A stretch of 54,788 bases of DNA from Richelia sp. CSU_2_1 (GCA_012034575.1 JAAUPF010000019.1:1-54788); one strand, 5' to 3'. Counted from the stretch's first letter, positions 1-15,177 are shown. The notes: generated from the sequence alone by a model not told the origin. Numbers and translations: made by a program.

Positions 1-83
1 GTCGGAACTGGTGCCGGAGTTGGAGTCGGAACTGGTGCCGGAGTTGGAGTTGGAACTGGTGCCGGAGTTGGTGTTGGTGCGGG
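1..83 (-). repeat. 30-bp coding tandem repeat for a Pro-rich linker
   Basis: Almost three copies of a 30-bp unit (plus strand begins GTCGGAACTGGTGCCGGAGT) encode Pro-Val-Pro-Thr-Pro-Thr-Pro-Ala-Pro on the minus strand, in frame with the giant protein. Copies differ by single synonymous-type changes. The array runs off the window edge. Confidence 0.85.
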
Positions 84-2675
84 CGAAATACTGGTGGTGA
101 CTCTAGCAGTAACAGCGCTGCCGTTGTTGTTGCCGGGAGTGGGATCGTCGGTAGTTGAAGTGCTCGAAGCGATGTTGCTGACGCTGGTCGCGTTAGGGGC
201 GACAAAGCTGACTGTGCGGGTGACGCTGGCTGCATTGGCTAAAGATGCGATCGCCCCAAAGCTGACAACGCCCGTCACCGGATCGTAGCTGCCACCGTCG
301 GATACGCTAACTCCCGTCAATCCTGGAATAATCGTGTCAAAAATTGCGACATTAGCAGCCGCACTTGGCCCGTTGTTGACTGTAGAAATCGTATAAGTAA
401 CAGTCTCACCGGCGGTAGCGGTAACAGATCCGGTTTTGGTGGTAACGAGATCGGCAACAGGAGTAATGTTGGTGGTAACTCTAGCAGTAACGGCGCTGCC
501 GTTATTGTTGCCGGGAGTCGGATCGTCAGTAGTTGAAGTGCTCGAAGCGATGTTGCTGACGTTAGCTGCATTCGGTGCAACAAAGCTGACTGTGCGCGCG
601 ACGCTGGCTGCATTGGCTAAAGATGCGATCGTCCCAAAACTAACAACGCCCGTCACTGGATCGTAGGTGCCACCATCGGAGACGCTAACTCCAGTTAAGC
701 CCGGAATAATGCTGTCAAAAATTGCGACGTTGGTTGCTGCACTCGGCCCGTTGTTGACCGTAGAAATCGTATAAGTAACAGTTGACCCGACGGGAGCAGC
801 AACCGGACCGATTTTAGTAGTAACCAGGTCGGCAACAGCATCAACCATCGTCGTCGAAACTTGAGAAATTTGTGCAAAACCGCTGTTGTTATCTGGATTC
901 GGATCGAAGGTCGTGCCGGTGCTAAATGCAGTATTAACAAAAGGACCGCCTTTGACTGCAGGAGCAATTACAGATATCGTGCGACTGACGCTAGCACCGT
1001 TAGCTATATTAAGGCTCGGCCAAGTAACAACTCGCGTTGCTGGGTTAAAAACACCGCCGTCGCCAGCACTGCCAAAAGTTAAGCCTGGGGGTAATTGGTC
1101 TTGAATTAAAACATTTTGAGCTTCGTTAGGCCCGTTATTTACAGCAGTAATCGTGTAAACGATCGTGCTGTTGGGCAGTGCGTAATTCGGACCTTTTTTG
1201 AGGGTAATAATGTCTGCTTGGCTGGGAGGAGGATCGATGCTTTCTACTTTGAGAGTCCGAACTTCGTGAATGTTAGTTGCAAACCCTGTAGAACTTGCGA
1301 AACCAAATTTTAAGGTCGGCGGTATTGCCCCGTTTTCTGTTGTCAAATTCGGGATGTCAATAATCGTTTCGCCCGCATCGGTAAATGAATCGTTACCGTT
1401 CAAATCTAAAGCGACTCTCAGACGGTTGGGCGTTGTTGAAGAAGGAGGGTCTAAGGTAATTTGAACTCTTCTGGTAGCGAGATCGCGATTAGAAACCGTA
1501 TAGTTATCTATACCGCCGGGAACAGACGCATTTGTTAAAAATTGATAGTTTGTTGATTCGCGCCCTCTAATTGCGATCGAATCCGATAGCTGTCCCGTTC
1601 CTCCTACCCGCCCTTCACCGCCGTTGGAAAAATTGCCAAATTCATCAAATCCAATTCCTAAATAGCCTCCTACTACACCCGGTGCTCCTGTCCGTTGAGC
1701 GTAGCCGAGAGAACCTCCAAAAGCTCCAGCTTGGCTGGGTGTAGCCGTTCCATCTATTAAGAAAAAGCTGATGCCATCTCCGGGAGTGCCGAAGTAAGCA
1801 CTGCCGGCATAGGCAAAGAATTCAAAGGTAACTTTCAAGCCTTCCGTAGCAGGAATGGGGTTGTTGTAAATCACAAATGCTGCTTGACTTTCGGCACTTG
1901 AAGTCAATCTCAAGGCACCGTTTCCCGGTGTATCCCCGATTCCCAAGCCTGGAAGCACGCCCGAACCGGTGCCTGCTGTTAAACCCGGTAGGGCTGAACT
2001 GCCGCTAATTCCATAGATCCAAGGTCCGTAAACTATTCCGTTTTGAAAGTTTTCTTTGACTAAGGTTGCCAGAACATAGCTGTAAGTTTCTAAGACTTCT
2101 GGTTGAAAGGCTAGTTCGGCATCAATTAACCCTGTGGTAATTTCTAGTTTCCAGTCGCCTCCTAATTTAGGGTTGCCTGTGGCATTTTCGGAAGCGGCAA
2201 TATTTTTGCCGGTGAGTTCGCTGAGTTTATTTGTGAATTCTCTGCCCGGTTTGCCTGCTGCTACGTTACAGCCGTAAACCAGGATGCTGCCTGTTTTGCT
2301 GAGGGATTTTCCCCATTTTTGCAATTGGCTGCTGTAGCTTTCTAGGTTGTACGAGTTGAGTTCTGTTGACCCGATTTCTATGGCTGCTACGGAACCGTGG
2401 GAAACGATGTGTAGTGTGCTGATTTCGGACTGAGATTCCAATATTTCAGTGATTTGGAAAATGCCGTCCCGAGCGCGATCGAGTACGAATACTTCGGTTC
2501 CTGCTGTGACCGCACTCACTAACTGTTTGTAATTTTCTACTTTTGAGTCAATGACAACTACATTTTTTTTCCGCTCTTTTTTTGCCGGAAACTTTTCTTT
2601 TGGCTGGGAAAGTGTAACAGGGATATTAGTAGCTAATTTGCGTGTTTTTACTGATAAAAAGCTTGGTAGGTGCAT
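1..2675 (-). CDS. Giant surface protein A: DUF4347, lectin-like domain and DUF11 repeats (C-terminus outside window)
   Basis: The frame is open from an ATG at 2675 to the window edge, giving 891 residues with no stop seen. Residues 38-200 form a DUF4347 domain (VVVIDSKVENY, then TEVFVLDR and LHIVSHG). About 205-480 resemble the L-type lectin-like domain of bacterial adhesins (GGYLGVGFDEFGNFS). At least three DUF11 repeats follow (KGP...TVTYTI...NNGPSAA), and the last visible part is a Pro-Thr-Ala-Val linker made by a 30-bp tandem repeat. There is no classical signal peptide, as is usual for type I secreted DUF4347 proteins. It is a paralogue of the protein encoded at 8020-14741, but its lectin-DUF11 junction is intact. 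The role is inferred as cell-surface adhesion or matrix. The tail cannot be seen; calcium-binding repeats are expected by analogy. Confidence 0.85.
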   Translation of the reverse strand, partial: MHLPSFLSVKTRKLATNIPVTLSQPKEKFPAKKERKKNVVVIDSKVENYKQLVSAVTAGTEVFVLDRARDGIFQITEILESQSEISTLHIVSHGSVAAIEIGSTELNSYNLESYSSQLQKWGKSLSKTGSILVYGCNVAAGKPGREFTNKLSELTGKNIAASENATGNPKLGGDWKLEITTGLIDAELAFQPEVLETYSYVLATLVKENFQNGIVYGPWIYGISGSSALPGLTAGTGSGVLPGLGIGDTPGNGALRLTSSAESQAAFVIYNNPIPATEGLKVTFEFFAYAGSAYFGTPGDGISFFLIDGTATPSQAGAFGGSLGYAQRTGAPGVVGGYLGIGFDEFGNFSNGGEGRVGGTGQLSDSIAIRGRESTNYQFLTNASVPGGIDNYTVSNRDLATRRVQITLDPPSSTTPNRLRVALDLNGNDSFTDAGETIIDIPNLTTENGAIPPTLKFGFASSTGFATNIHEVRTLKVESIDPPPSQADIITLKKGPNYALPNSTIVYTITAVNNGPNEAQNVLIQDQLPPGLTFGSAGDGGVFNPATRVVTWPSLNIANGASVSRTISVIAPAVKGGPFVNTAFSTGTTFDPNPDNNSGFAQISQVSTTMVDAVADLVTTKIGPVAAPVGSTVTYTISTVNNGPSAATNVAIFDSIIPGLTGVSVSDGGTYDPVTGVVSFGTIASLANAASVARTVSFVAPNAANVSNIASSTSTTDDPTPGNNNGSAVTARVTTNITPVADLVTTKTGSVTATAGETVTYTISTVNNGPSAAANVAIFDTIIPGLTGVSVSDGGSYDPVTGVVSFGAIASLANAASVTRTVSFVAPNATSVSNIASSTSTTDDPTPGNNNGSAVTARVTTSISPAPTPTPAPVPTPTPAPVPTPTPAPVP

Positions 2676-3747
2676 GATATGCTTCTCAATTTATTTATTA
2701 ATTGCTATTTCTAACTTACCCATTTTTTTTGAAGTATATCGTGTTTAAAAAAAGAGTTTTTGTGAATTTTGGTTTGGAAAATTTGAAAAGATACTTAGGT
2801 ATTTTTAACAAAATTATTGCGCTATAAAATAAGTTAAACGGGCAGCAATATGCCCCGACACGATCGCCAAAATCAAAAAAATTACCGCAACTGCTAGATA
2901 AGCAAGCAGTTGCGGTTGGTAGGTGGCGAGGCCCGATCGGTCGATCGAGCTTTCGGTAGGGCAGAATTGGGCAAATTCGATGCCAGTTACTTAGGTATTG
3001 CCGAAAAAGTAAGTAATCTTGATAACAAGAGAAAATGGTGGTACGGAGGCATTAGCGAGCGATCGTTAAACGTTGACCGTGAATCTACTTAAGATATTTA
3101 GCGGTTGGCGGCCGATGTTGCGAGTTAGATCGGCAAATATTTCATCAACGATCCGGGTCGATCGCCCTATTTTTGAGATCGATCTCTAATTTCTGCCCTC
3201 ACCCCCTCGCCCCCTCTCCCCCGCAGTCGATCGAAGGGTTGTTTAACCCGGATTGGGGCTCGCCCCTGTTTGGTAACTTTCGGCAAAAAATATTACTTGA
3301 GATCTTGCACCTATTCAGAAATCGGTTTGGAGGCAAATACTTTGCCTCAAAGCCGATATTTTTAGGCAAAAAAACCCGGTTTCTCGCTGGTCGATCGCAC
3401 CAATTTAAAGACTTGGCATCAAAGCCGATATTTTGAGCCAGAAACCCGGTTTATCGCTGGTTTGTTGCAGCAATTCAATCTACATAAAACAAAGATCGAT
3501 CGAAAGTCACGATGACAGGAGTCTTCCAAAAATAGTATAGATTGCTTTCTAATGTTGAGATTTAATTCAAAAACTCGATCGCAGATTTTTTTGAGCTACA
3601 ATCTCTACCATAAGAACAGTTTCATAGCGTGAGTTCGATAGCAATTATTACCTACCATCTCATCGCTCACACCTGAGTGCGCCGATTCTAAAGCTCTGTC
3701 TAACTCACGTTTTTGTAAAACGAACGAAAGACGAAGGAGAAGAAATC
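2676..3747. other. Long intergenic region with regulatory-looking and repeated DNA
   Basis: No convincing gene. From 2978 to about 3092 lies a block that is also found upstream of the paralogous gene (15019-15133), at nearly the same distance from the start codon. At 3350-3402 and 3421-3473 there are two imperfect copies of a unit containing AAAGCCGATATTTT and AAACCCGGTTT. A C-rich stretch lies at 3195-3225. Short open frames at 2910-3092 and 3173-3436 follow these repeats and have no recognisable protein character. Confidence 0.6.
2978..3092. promoter_or_regulatory. Conserved upstream block of giant gene A
   Basis: This block matches 15019-15133 at several islands in the same order: AGTTAC(T/C)TA(A/G)GTATTGC, a GTAAT...ATAACA island, GCGATCG, and TTGACCGTGAATCTACTTAA against TTAACCGTAGATACACTTAA. 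It sits 300-415 bp upstream of the start of protein A; the other copy is 280-390 bp upstream of its own gene. A shared promoter, leader or regulator site is the likely meaning, but no -10/-35 pair is clear. Confidence 0.45.
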
Positions 3748-4140
3748 ATGGCTCAATCTACATACTCAGAAATGATGCCACAAACTACTTGGGGTTTCCG
3801 CACCGTCAATCCGGGTGATGTCGTTAAATCGAATCAGACACTTGAGGAAAAATCAACGCAAGTCGCAGTAGATGCGCTTGATATTACGGGCGATCGCGTT
3901 GTAGTCCCAACTTACTTTATTGTCGAATATCCCAACGGTGAAAAGAAAGCTTTGCACCATGTTTTAGATGCCAAAGAAATTTCCGATGTGATTCGCCAAA
4001 TGCGACTCCACGAAGAAGAGGAACCAAAATCGGGAAATACCGATCGTTCATCCGGGCTGTCTAGCGTGGGGTTCATACTAATTGTGCTGATGTCACTGTT
4101 TACTCTATTGACTTGCACGATCGCGATCGGTATTTTTTAG
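3748..4140 (+). CDS. Small conserved protein with one C-terminal membrane segment
   Basis: 130 residues, start ATG at 3748 preceded by a good ribosome site (AAGGAG at 3734-3739). The N-terminal 100 residues are soluble and acidic at the end (HEEEEPKSG), and residues 107-130 are one hydrophobic segment running to the C-terminus, so it is probably tail-anchored. The middle (PTYFIVEYPNGEKKALHHVLDAKEISD) looks like a compact domain of unknown name. It stands alone, 1 kb from the giant gene. I do not recognise a family; the HIP1 site in the coding sequence and the good ribosome site support that it is real. Confidence 0.75.
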   Translation: MAQSTYSEMMPQTTWGFRTVNPGDVVKSNQTLEEKSTQVAVDALDITGDRVVVPTYFIVEYPNGEKKALHHVLDAKEISDVIRQMRLHEEEEPKSGNTDRSSGLSSVGFILIVLMSLFTLLTCTIAIGIF

Positions 4141-4490
4141 TGCGAGAAAACTGATTCAAACTTAATTTGACTGATTCCGATCGGGGGATGCCCGCGATCG
4201 GATTTTTGCTAAGAAAACGATCGCTTTAGATTCCGATCGAAATTCTCGTTACAAACCCTTGCTGGCAACTCAAAATTTTGCTAGCTTAGAGATGCCGTTT
4301 GTGGGACTTTGGTGCGACTTCCGAATCCTGTCTGTAAAACAGTCCTAGCTGGTCGCGCCGCCATTCCCCAAACGGTTTTTTCAGAGTTGAGAGTTGACAG
4401 TTGACAGTTGACAGTTGACAGTTAACAGTTGGTAGGGGCGAAGCGTAGCGGAGGGAGTGCCCCCGTGCCTGCCCTCAGTTGATTAAATTC

Positions 4491-4560
4491 ATCTGCGTTT
4501 ATCTGCGTTAATCCGCCTCAATCTGCGGTTGCAAGTTGAGAGTTGACAGTTGAGAGTTGA
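4491..4560. repeat. 70-bp perfect direct repeat, copy 1
   Basis: Identical to 4639-4708 and offset by 148 bp. The unit begins ATCTGCGTTTATCTGCG and ends in TTGAGAG-type heptamers. Related ATCTGCG stretches occur at 28264-28305. Confidence 0.9.
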
Positions 4561-4638
4561 GAGTTGTTATTTCTCTTCTTCCTTCTTTCCTCTTCTGGCT
4601 CTTTCTTCCTTCTTCCTTCTTCCCTCTTCCTTCCACTT

Positions 4639-4708
4639 ATCTGCGTTTATCTGCGTTAATCCGCCTCAATCTGCGGTTGCAAGTTGAGAGTTGACAGTTG
4701 AGAGTTGA
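4639..4708. repeat. 70-bp perfect direct repeat, copy 2
   Basis: Second identical copy of 4491-4560. The DNA between the copies is the pyrimidine-rich CTTCCTT tract, so the two copies and the tract probably arose by a local duplication. Confidence 0.9.
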
Positions 4709-4770
4709 AAAAGCTTATTTATGTCTTAACCGATGCAAAAGTTGCTTTAGGAAACAGGAAATAAGAAACA

Positions 4771-6179
4771 GTGAAACCAGAATTAGCGCAACAATTCGAT
4801 CGAATTGCACGGGAAGATTTGGTGATGTTTATCAATGCCTGTCTTACCTGCACCGGGCAGCGCGAATTTTATGATGATTCTTGGGGGCAGCGAGTGTCGA
4901 TCGACTTCTTGCACGACTATATTATGGGCAATTATCGACTGTTGTACGCCCGCACTTTAGCAGCCGGAATCAATCATTTCAATCAAGCTCAAATTATTCT
5001 CAAACTGCTAGCAACCGGAAAAAAAACCGATCCGCAGAATCAAAAAGAAGAGAATGCGTTAATTACTGCTGCCCTGCATTCGCTACCGCCGCAACGGGCG
5101 TGGAAAGTTTTAGAACAGTTGCGCAAACGCGGGATTAATAACAGAAGATCGCGCGCGATTGCCAGTCATTATCTCGCGAGTCGAGGATCTCGTTTACCAT
5201 TCCAAGTTGTCAAATACCGATCGAAAGTAAGGGCGATCGCAACTCACGCTCATTTTAAATTAGATGAAGAACTCGGTGCCTTCATCTTTCGGCAATGGAA
5301 GCGTCAATTTCAAACGCCGTTATTTGAACAGTTTCGCCAAGGTTTCTACAGTGCCAAAGCAGTTTATAACTTGCCATTTACAGTCGCAGAAAGCTTAGCG
5401 ATCAAACACAATATCGATCGCGATCGCTTTTTGACTGGCATCGAACAACAAATGACTGCCGCAGAAAAATTGCGACTTCAAGGCAGTGCAGAACGCGCAG
5501 GTACAGAAATTAAAGTTGACTGGCATCGCTTGCCACTGACAAAATTAGCGCTTTACGTTTTATCTTTAGAAGAACGCGGAGAAGAATTAGAAACAGCCTT
5601 GGTGCGATCGGCAAGAATAACTTTAAAAAAAGTACCTTTTCAACTCAAAAAGTAGCAGCAATTCTCGATTGCAGCTATTCTAGTTCCGGTTCGTCGGAAA
5701 AACGCCGCCGCCCGCTAGGTGTTGCTTTAGCAGCACATTACTTGTTGCAAGCTGCTGCGGAAGAATACCAAGCTTTTTGGACAATTCCTGTCAGCAATCC
5801 CCTGCAAGTAAGGCCGCGCGGACAAACAGATTTAGCAACGCCGCTACTGGCAGCATTATCCCAACAACCGGATTTAATCGCGATCGTATCCGACGGTTGG
5901 GAAAACGATCCGCCTTGCGGGGCTGCGGAAATTTTGCGCATTTATCGTACTAAATTAGATCCGCAGCGGCGAGTTTCGATCGTCCATTGCAATCCGGTTT
6001 TCAACAGCGATGATTTTACTTTAAAAACTCTCAGCCCGCTGATTCCCACTGTGGGTTTGCGGGATGCAGAAGATTTACCAACAGTGTTGGGTTTTGCGCG
6101 ATTTGCCGAGGGAACAGCTTTGCTTTCTGAGTTGGAGGAGTATTTAGCAATTAAAGCACAACAACTTCGAGAAAAATAG
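4771..6179 (+). pseudogene. vWA-domain protein with Ro60/TROVE-like layout, broken by a -1 frameshift
   Basis: The first frame (GTG at 4771, 294 codons) is a helical, HEAT-like region of about 290 residues ending at TAG 5653-5655. The next frame carries on directly with VAAILDCSYSSSG, a von Willebrand A domain with the MIDAS motif DxSxS, the TDLATPL threonine loop and IVSDGWEND, ending at TAG 6177-6179. Adding one A in the A5 run at 5648-5652 joins the halves into one protein of about 469 residues. Helical repeats followed by vWA is the Ro60/TROVE layout, known from RNA-binding proteins that hold misfolded or Y RNAs; calling this one TROVE is inference from layout. It may be a true frameshift, a sequence error, or programmed -1 slippage at the A-runs (A7 at 5625-5631, A5 at 5648-5652). 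The next gene probably works with it. Confidence 0.7.
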
Positions 6180-6180
6180 A

Positions 6181-6340
6181 ATTGGTAATTGGTAATTGGT
6201 AATGGGCGCAGCGTAGCGGAGGGAATTGGTAATTGGTAATGGGTAATGGGTAATTGGTAATGGGTAATGGGCGGAGCGTAGCGGAGGGAATTGGTAATGG
6301 GCGCAGCGTAGCGGAGGGAATTGGTAATTGGTAAGGCGGG
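6181..6340. repeat. GGTAATT heptamer array with inserted 20-bp motifs
   Basis: Tandem TTGGTAA/TGGGTAA heptamers broken three times by the motif GCGTAGCGGAGGGA with flanks (6203, 6268 and 6299). The same motif occurs near 4443, 22013 and, inverted, near 50348. Confidence 0.85.
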
Positions 6341-6387
6341 TTTATTTAATTTGTTTGCTACCTTTACAATCCTTGGCGAACCCGCCC
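6335..6387. repeat. Dispersed hairpin repeat (GGCGGGTTT ... GAACCCGCCC)
   Basis: Inverted arms at 6335-6343 and 6378-6387 separated by about 34 bp, ending CCCTACAG. The same plan occurs at 33428-33484 and 52923-52978. It may be a small non-autonomous mobile repeat or a bidirectional terminator after the vWA gene. Confidence 0.6.
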
Positions 6388-6517
6388 TACAGGTGATTAA
6401 TAATCCTGCAATATCTGAAATCGTCCCGACAATTAATTGCCCGAATGCTTCGCCACTACACGCTTCATATCTTGTTCTTTTTGTCAACTCGTTTTTCCGA
6501 CAGGCTAGAGCAAATCA

Positions 6518-7684
6518 ATGGTAAAAAAAGCACATTTATTAGAAAAAATCGCGCTTGCAAATTTAGAAATTGCTCCCTCTCAAGTCTGGGGTGCAGTTCG
6601 GATCGTTCCGCTGTTGCGGCGTCAAGTTCGCCACGATTTGCGACTGCTCAAACGCAACTATGACGAAGATATTACTATCGTTAACTTAGATAGTGAAAGG
6701 CTCGATCGAGGTATTAAATACATATCCTATGTTCCGCACGGATTGGTGCTATCTTGGAGCGATGATGGCAGTCCCGTAGCAGCAATGGGCGGGCAACTAA
6801 TTTCAGAAGGAAAACGCTATAATAACAGTATCTACAGCGCCCAAATCGTGCACCGCATGGCAAAGCGGGAAGCAAAAAATCAGTTGCGATTTCTACCTTT
6901 ACACCTAGCAATGGAAGGCTTTCTATCGGTTCATTTTGCAGGGCCAGAAATTACTTGGCAAGGCTACTCCCGCCGCGCTAAATCTCAAGGACTTTCTCCA
7001 CGAATTGAATTTTCATTTAGCGGGCGAGCAATTCCAGCATTAGAAGATGCGCTGCGGGTGTTTGAAATTCACGAGGATCAAGTGGGAGTTTTACTATTTA
7101 TTTCTGAGAGTCTTGCCTCAGCATTTGTAGTGCCGACACCAGAAGATTATCGCGCTTTGCACAGCAGTTTGCTGCAAGATTTCTACAGTGAATTAATGTA
7201 TGAATACGGTTTGCACGGCCGATCGACTCGCATTGAAGCGGAGATTGATGAAAGTCAAGTTAAAGATTTGGAAACACTGGGAAAAGCACTCGCGATCGCC
7301 CGATCGCAGTGGGCCCAATTTCAAGGTTTCATGGCAAGCAATCTCCTCGAAAGACCGATCGAAAGCAAGCGAATCTACACGGCAGATGGATTTACTTTGC
7401 AACGGTTTATGACAGATTTGCAGCTAAAATCAGAGAATCATATTGGAGAAGCGATCGTCCGAGATAACGGGCAATTGGAATATCTCAAAACCTATCGCCT
7501 TTCCGAAGCGCAAACCAGAAGAGTCTATCTTCTAAAACAACTCGCGGCGCATCAATGGCATTTAGAAGAAACTGCTAGCAGTTTGGGAAATACACTTGAT
7601 GAATTGATTCAACGTCTCGATCGGGCTGGATTTGGCTATTTAATTAATGATGGAGAACGACAAAAAGCAAAAAAACAAAATTAA
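6518..7684 (+). CDS. vWA-partner protein with C-terminal Fis-like HTH (possible ARPP-2 family)
   Basis: 388 residues from ATG 6518. The first 290 residues form a globular domain I cannot assign with certainty; marks include YISYVPHGLVLSWSDDGSP, LRFLPLHLAMEGFLS and FVVPTPEDYRALH. From memory it resembles the poorly known ARPP-2 family found beside TROVE and vWA genes; I could not check this. Residues 340-380 (VYLLKQLAAHQWHLEETASSLG, then a recognition-like helix ending GFGYLI) look like a Fis/NtrC-type helix-turn-helix, suggesting DNA or RNA binding. It lies 338 bp after the vWA gene on the same strand, with only repeats between them, so a functional pair is likely. It could be a regulator of, or effector for, an RNA-repair type module. 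Confidence 0.75.
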   Translation: MVKKAHLLEKIALANLEIAPSQVWGAVRIVPLLRRQVRHDLRLLKRNYDEDITIVNLDSERLDRGIKYISYVPHGLVLSWSDDGSPVAAMGGQLISEGKRYNNSIYSAQIVHRMAKREAKNQLRFLPLHLAMEGFLSVHFAGPEITWQGYSRRAKSQGLSPRIEFSFSGRAIPALEDALRVFEIHEDQVGVLLFISESLASAFVVPTPEDYRALHSSLLQDFYSELMYEYGLHGRSTRIEAEIDESQVKDLETLGKALAIARSQWAQFQGFMASNLLERPIESKRIYTADGFTLQRFMTDLQLKSENHIGEAIVRDNGQLEYLKTYRLSEAQTRRVYLLKQLAAHQWHLEETASSLGNTLDELIQRLDRAGFGYLINDGERQKAKKQN

Positions 7685-8019
7685 CGCGACGGGAGAGGTG
7701 GAAAAATGATATACAGCACTTTTCATGTGAGGTAAAAAAAGATTGTCGGTAGGGACACGGCAGTATCGTGTCCTTGCGAGAATTGCGAGATCGACGGTGT
7801 AACTCATAAACCTGCAATCTGCTGTAAATTAGCGTTAAAGAGTTGATTTTTTTACCGCAGAGGGCGCAGAGAGTACAGAGAGAGGGAGAGAATATAAAAG
7901 GTATATTAAAGCTGGATTTTATATTATTTATATTTGTAGGGAAGAAGCATTCGGGCGATAATTTCTGCAATAAATTTCAGGCTTGATATCCGAATGCTTC
8001 GCCCTAGCCTACAAACTGC
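7685..8019. other. Intergenic region between convergent genes
   Basis: No gene seen. It contains a purine-rich GCAGAGAGTACAGAGAGAGG stretch at 7865-7884 and the long hairpin listed at 7935-8013. Confidence 0.6.
7935..8013. repeat. 79-bp imperfect inverted repeat after convergent genes
   Basis: The ends are TGTAGG and CCTACA. The arms contain GAAGCATTCGGG (7944-7955) and CCGAATGCTTC (7990-8000). It lies between the 3' ends of the HTH gene and the giant protein gene, so it can act as a bidirectional terminator. The CCGAATGCTTCG arm also appears near 6440, which suggests a dispersed element. Confidence 0.6.
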
Positions 8020-13259
<5,240 letters not shown>

Positions 13260-13263
<4 letters not shown>

Positions 13264-14741
13264 AGTCTCAATATCTGCTGAATGGTAGGTTCTCGCACTG
13301 TTTCTACCCGGAGATTGCGAATTTCGTGAATGTTTGTAACTGTCCCTGTTGAACTGGCAAAACCAAATTTAAATGCAGGCGGAACTAGACCGTTTGCAGC
13401 GCTTAAATCTGGGATGTCGATCGGTGTTTCTCCCGGACTGTTAAATAAATTGTCACCGTTTAAGTCGATGTTGACTGAGAAACGGTTGGTGCCTGTTGCA
13501 GTAGTGGGATCTAGGGTAATTTGAACTCTTTTTCTGGCGAGGGCGCGATCTGTCAGTGCAGGATTATCGATGCCGCCGGGAATTACGGTGTTAGTTAAAA
13601 ATTGATATCCTGCTGCTGCATTACCTCTAATTGCTACTGCATCCTCTACTTGTCCCGGCCCGCCGATCCGCCCTTCTGTAGGATTGGAAAAATTGCCAAA
13701 TTCGTCGAATCCAACTCCTAAATAACCGCCAACAATTCCGGGTATGCTAGAATTATTATTAGGTGCGTAACCGAGAGAGCCTCCGAATCCTCCTGCTTGA
13801 GTTGGCGTGGCAGTTCCATCAATTAAGAAAAAACTGATGCCATCGGCACCAAAACTATTGCTATTGTAGGCGAATAAATCGAAGATAACTCTCAGGCCGT
13901 CACCTGAAGGAATTGCGTTGTTGTAAATAACAAATGCTGCCTGGTTGTCGGCATTTGATGTTAATCTCAAAGCACCGCCGCCTGGTGGATCGCCGAGTCC
14001 TAAGCTGGGAATGATGCCGGGGCCGCTGCCTGATGTCAATCCTGGCTGAATTGCACCGCCGCTAGTACCGTAGATCCAAGGCCCTAATGCTGTGGGATTT
14101 TGAAAGCTTTCGGTAACTAGGATTCCGAGGACGTAATTGTAGGTTGCTAAAACTTCTGGTTTGAAGGCTAGTTCGACATTAATTTGTCCGGTGGTAACTT
14201 CTAGTTGCCAGTTGCCTCCTAACTTAGTGCTGCCTGTAATATTGCTGGAAGCGGCCAGGTTTTTTCCGGTTATTTCGCTAATTTGGTCGGTAAATTCTTT
14301 GCCAGATTTGCCTGCTGCGACGTTGCAACCGTAAATCAGGATGTTTCCTGTTTGGCTGAGGGCTTTTCCCCACTGTTTTAATTGGCTGCTGTAGCTTTCT
14401 ATGTTGTCGGGATTGAGTGCTGTTGACCCGATTTCTAAGCCTGCTACTTTACCGTGGGAAATGATATGCAGGCTGTGGATGTCGGTTCGATCGCTCAAAA
14501 TTTCGGTTATTTGTTTGATGCCGTCCTGGGTTCGATCGAGTACAAATACTTCGGTTCCAGGTTTGATTCCTCTGACTAATTGCTGGTAGTTTTCTACTTT
14601 TGAATCAATAATTGCGAGATTTTTTTGAGCTTGTGATTCTGATTTAGATCTGGTTGGTATTAAAGATTTTTTTGCATTAAAATTTCTCGGCTCGCCTGCG
14701 TTTGCAGATGACCCTTTTGAGCGATCGATAGTTGTTTTCAT
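13260..14741 (-). CDS. Giant surface protein B, N-terminal part: DUF4347 and lectin-like domain
   Basis: 493 residues from ATG 14741. Residues 41-200 are DUF4347 (IIDSKVENYQQLV, TEVFVLDR, LHIISHGKV) and 210-480 the L-type lectin-like domain (GGYLGVGFDEFGNFS). It stops at TGA 13260-13262, overlapping the GTG that opens the next frame. In paralogue A the same point reads on without a break (PSQADIITLKKGP). Here the alternative frame gives ADIETVKIGP, so one base (CAA to CA) is missing between 13278 and 13279. The two parts were therefore one protein of roughly 2240 residues. There is no classical signal peptide. Confidence 0.85.
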
Positions 14742-15177
14742 CTTTAGTTGTTTTAATTCCCAGCCTTAAGTTACATCTTTTTGGTAAATTCGCTAAACTT
14801 TTAAATATGAATTTTTTATAAATTAGTTCTTACTAGATAAATTAATACTTACGTAGGTTGTTAGTGGAAGATCTGAAGAGTAATTAAGTTGGGGAGAGGG
14901 GCCTCCCAACTGCGAAGTAGAGGCTTTAATTCCTTGAAAAATCAGGTTTGCCGTCTTTGATGGTGGCGAAAAGGGTGTGTTGCTGGAGGATTCAGCAAGG
15001 TCAAGATTGCTGTTAGTGGTGGCAAGTTACCTAAGTATTGCTCAGTAACTAAAGTAATTTTAATAACAGCAATAGTTTTAATTACGGTCGTAAATGCGAT
15101 CGATCGTGAATGCTTAACCGTAGATACACTTAAACCCCATATTTGAGGATGGGATAATGTCGATCGCCCTTGCTGTT
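14742..15177. other. Intergenic region upstream of giant gene B
   Basis: No gene. AT-rich near the start codon (14760-14860), then the block shared with gene A at 15019-15133. A short open frame at 14942-15181 covers the conserved block but shows no protein-like character. Confidence 0.6.
15019..15133. promoter_or_regulatory. Conserved upstream block of giant gene B
   Basis: Counterpart of 2978-3092: AGTTACCTAAGTATTGC, then AGTAATTTTAATAACAG, GCGATCGATCG and TTAACCGTAGATACACTTAA. It lies 280-390 bp upstream of the gene B start. Conservation at a similar distance between two paralogues points to a functional upstream element rather than chance. Confidence 0.45.

Larger units (their letters stand above)
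4141..4770. other. Repeat-filled intergenic region
   Basis: No gene. It holds a TTGACAG array at 4386-4430, a fragment of the dispersed motif GCGTAGCGGAGGGA at 4443-4456, a 70-bp perfect direct repeat (4491-4560 and 4639-4708), and a pyrimidine-rich tract of CTTCCTT type at 4571-4634. Confidence 0.8.

Noticed and set aside
2910..3092. Short plus-strand frame
   Set aside because: It covers the conserved upstream block, and the counterpart at 15019 keeps sequence islands but no matching protein frame.
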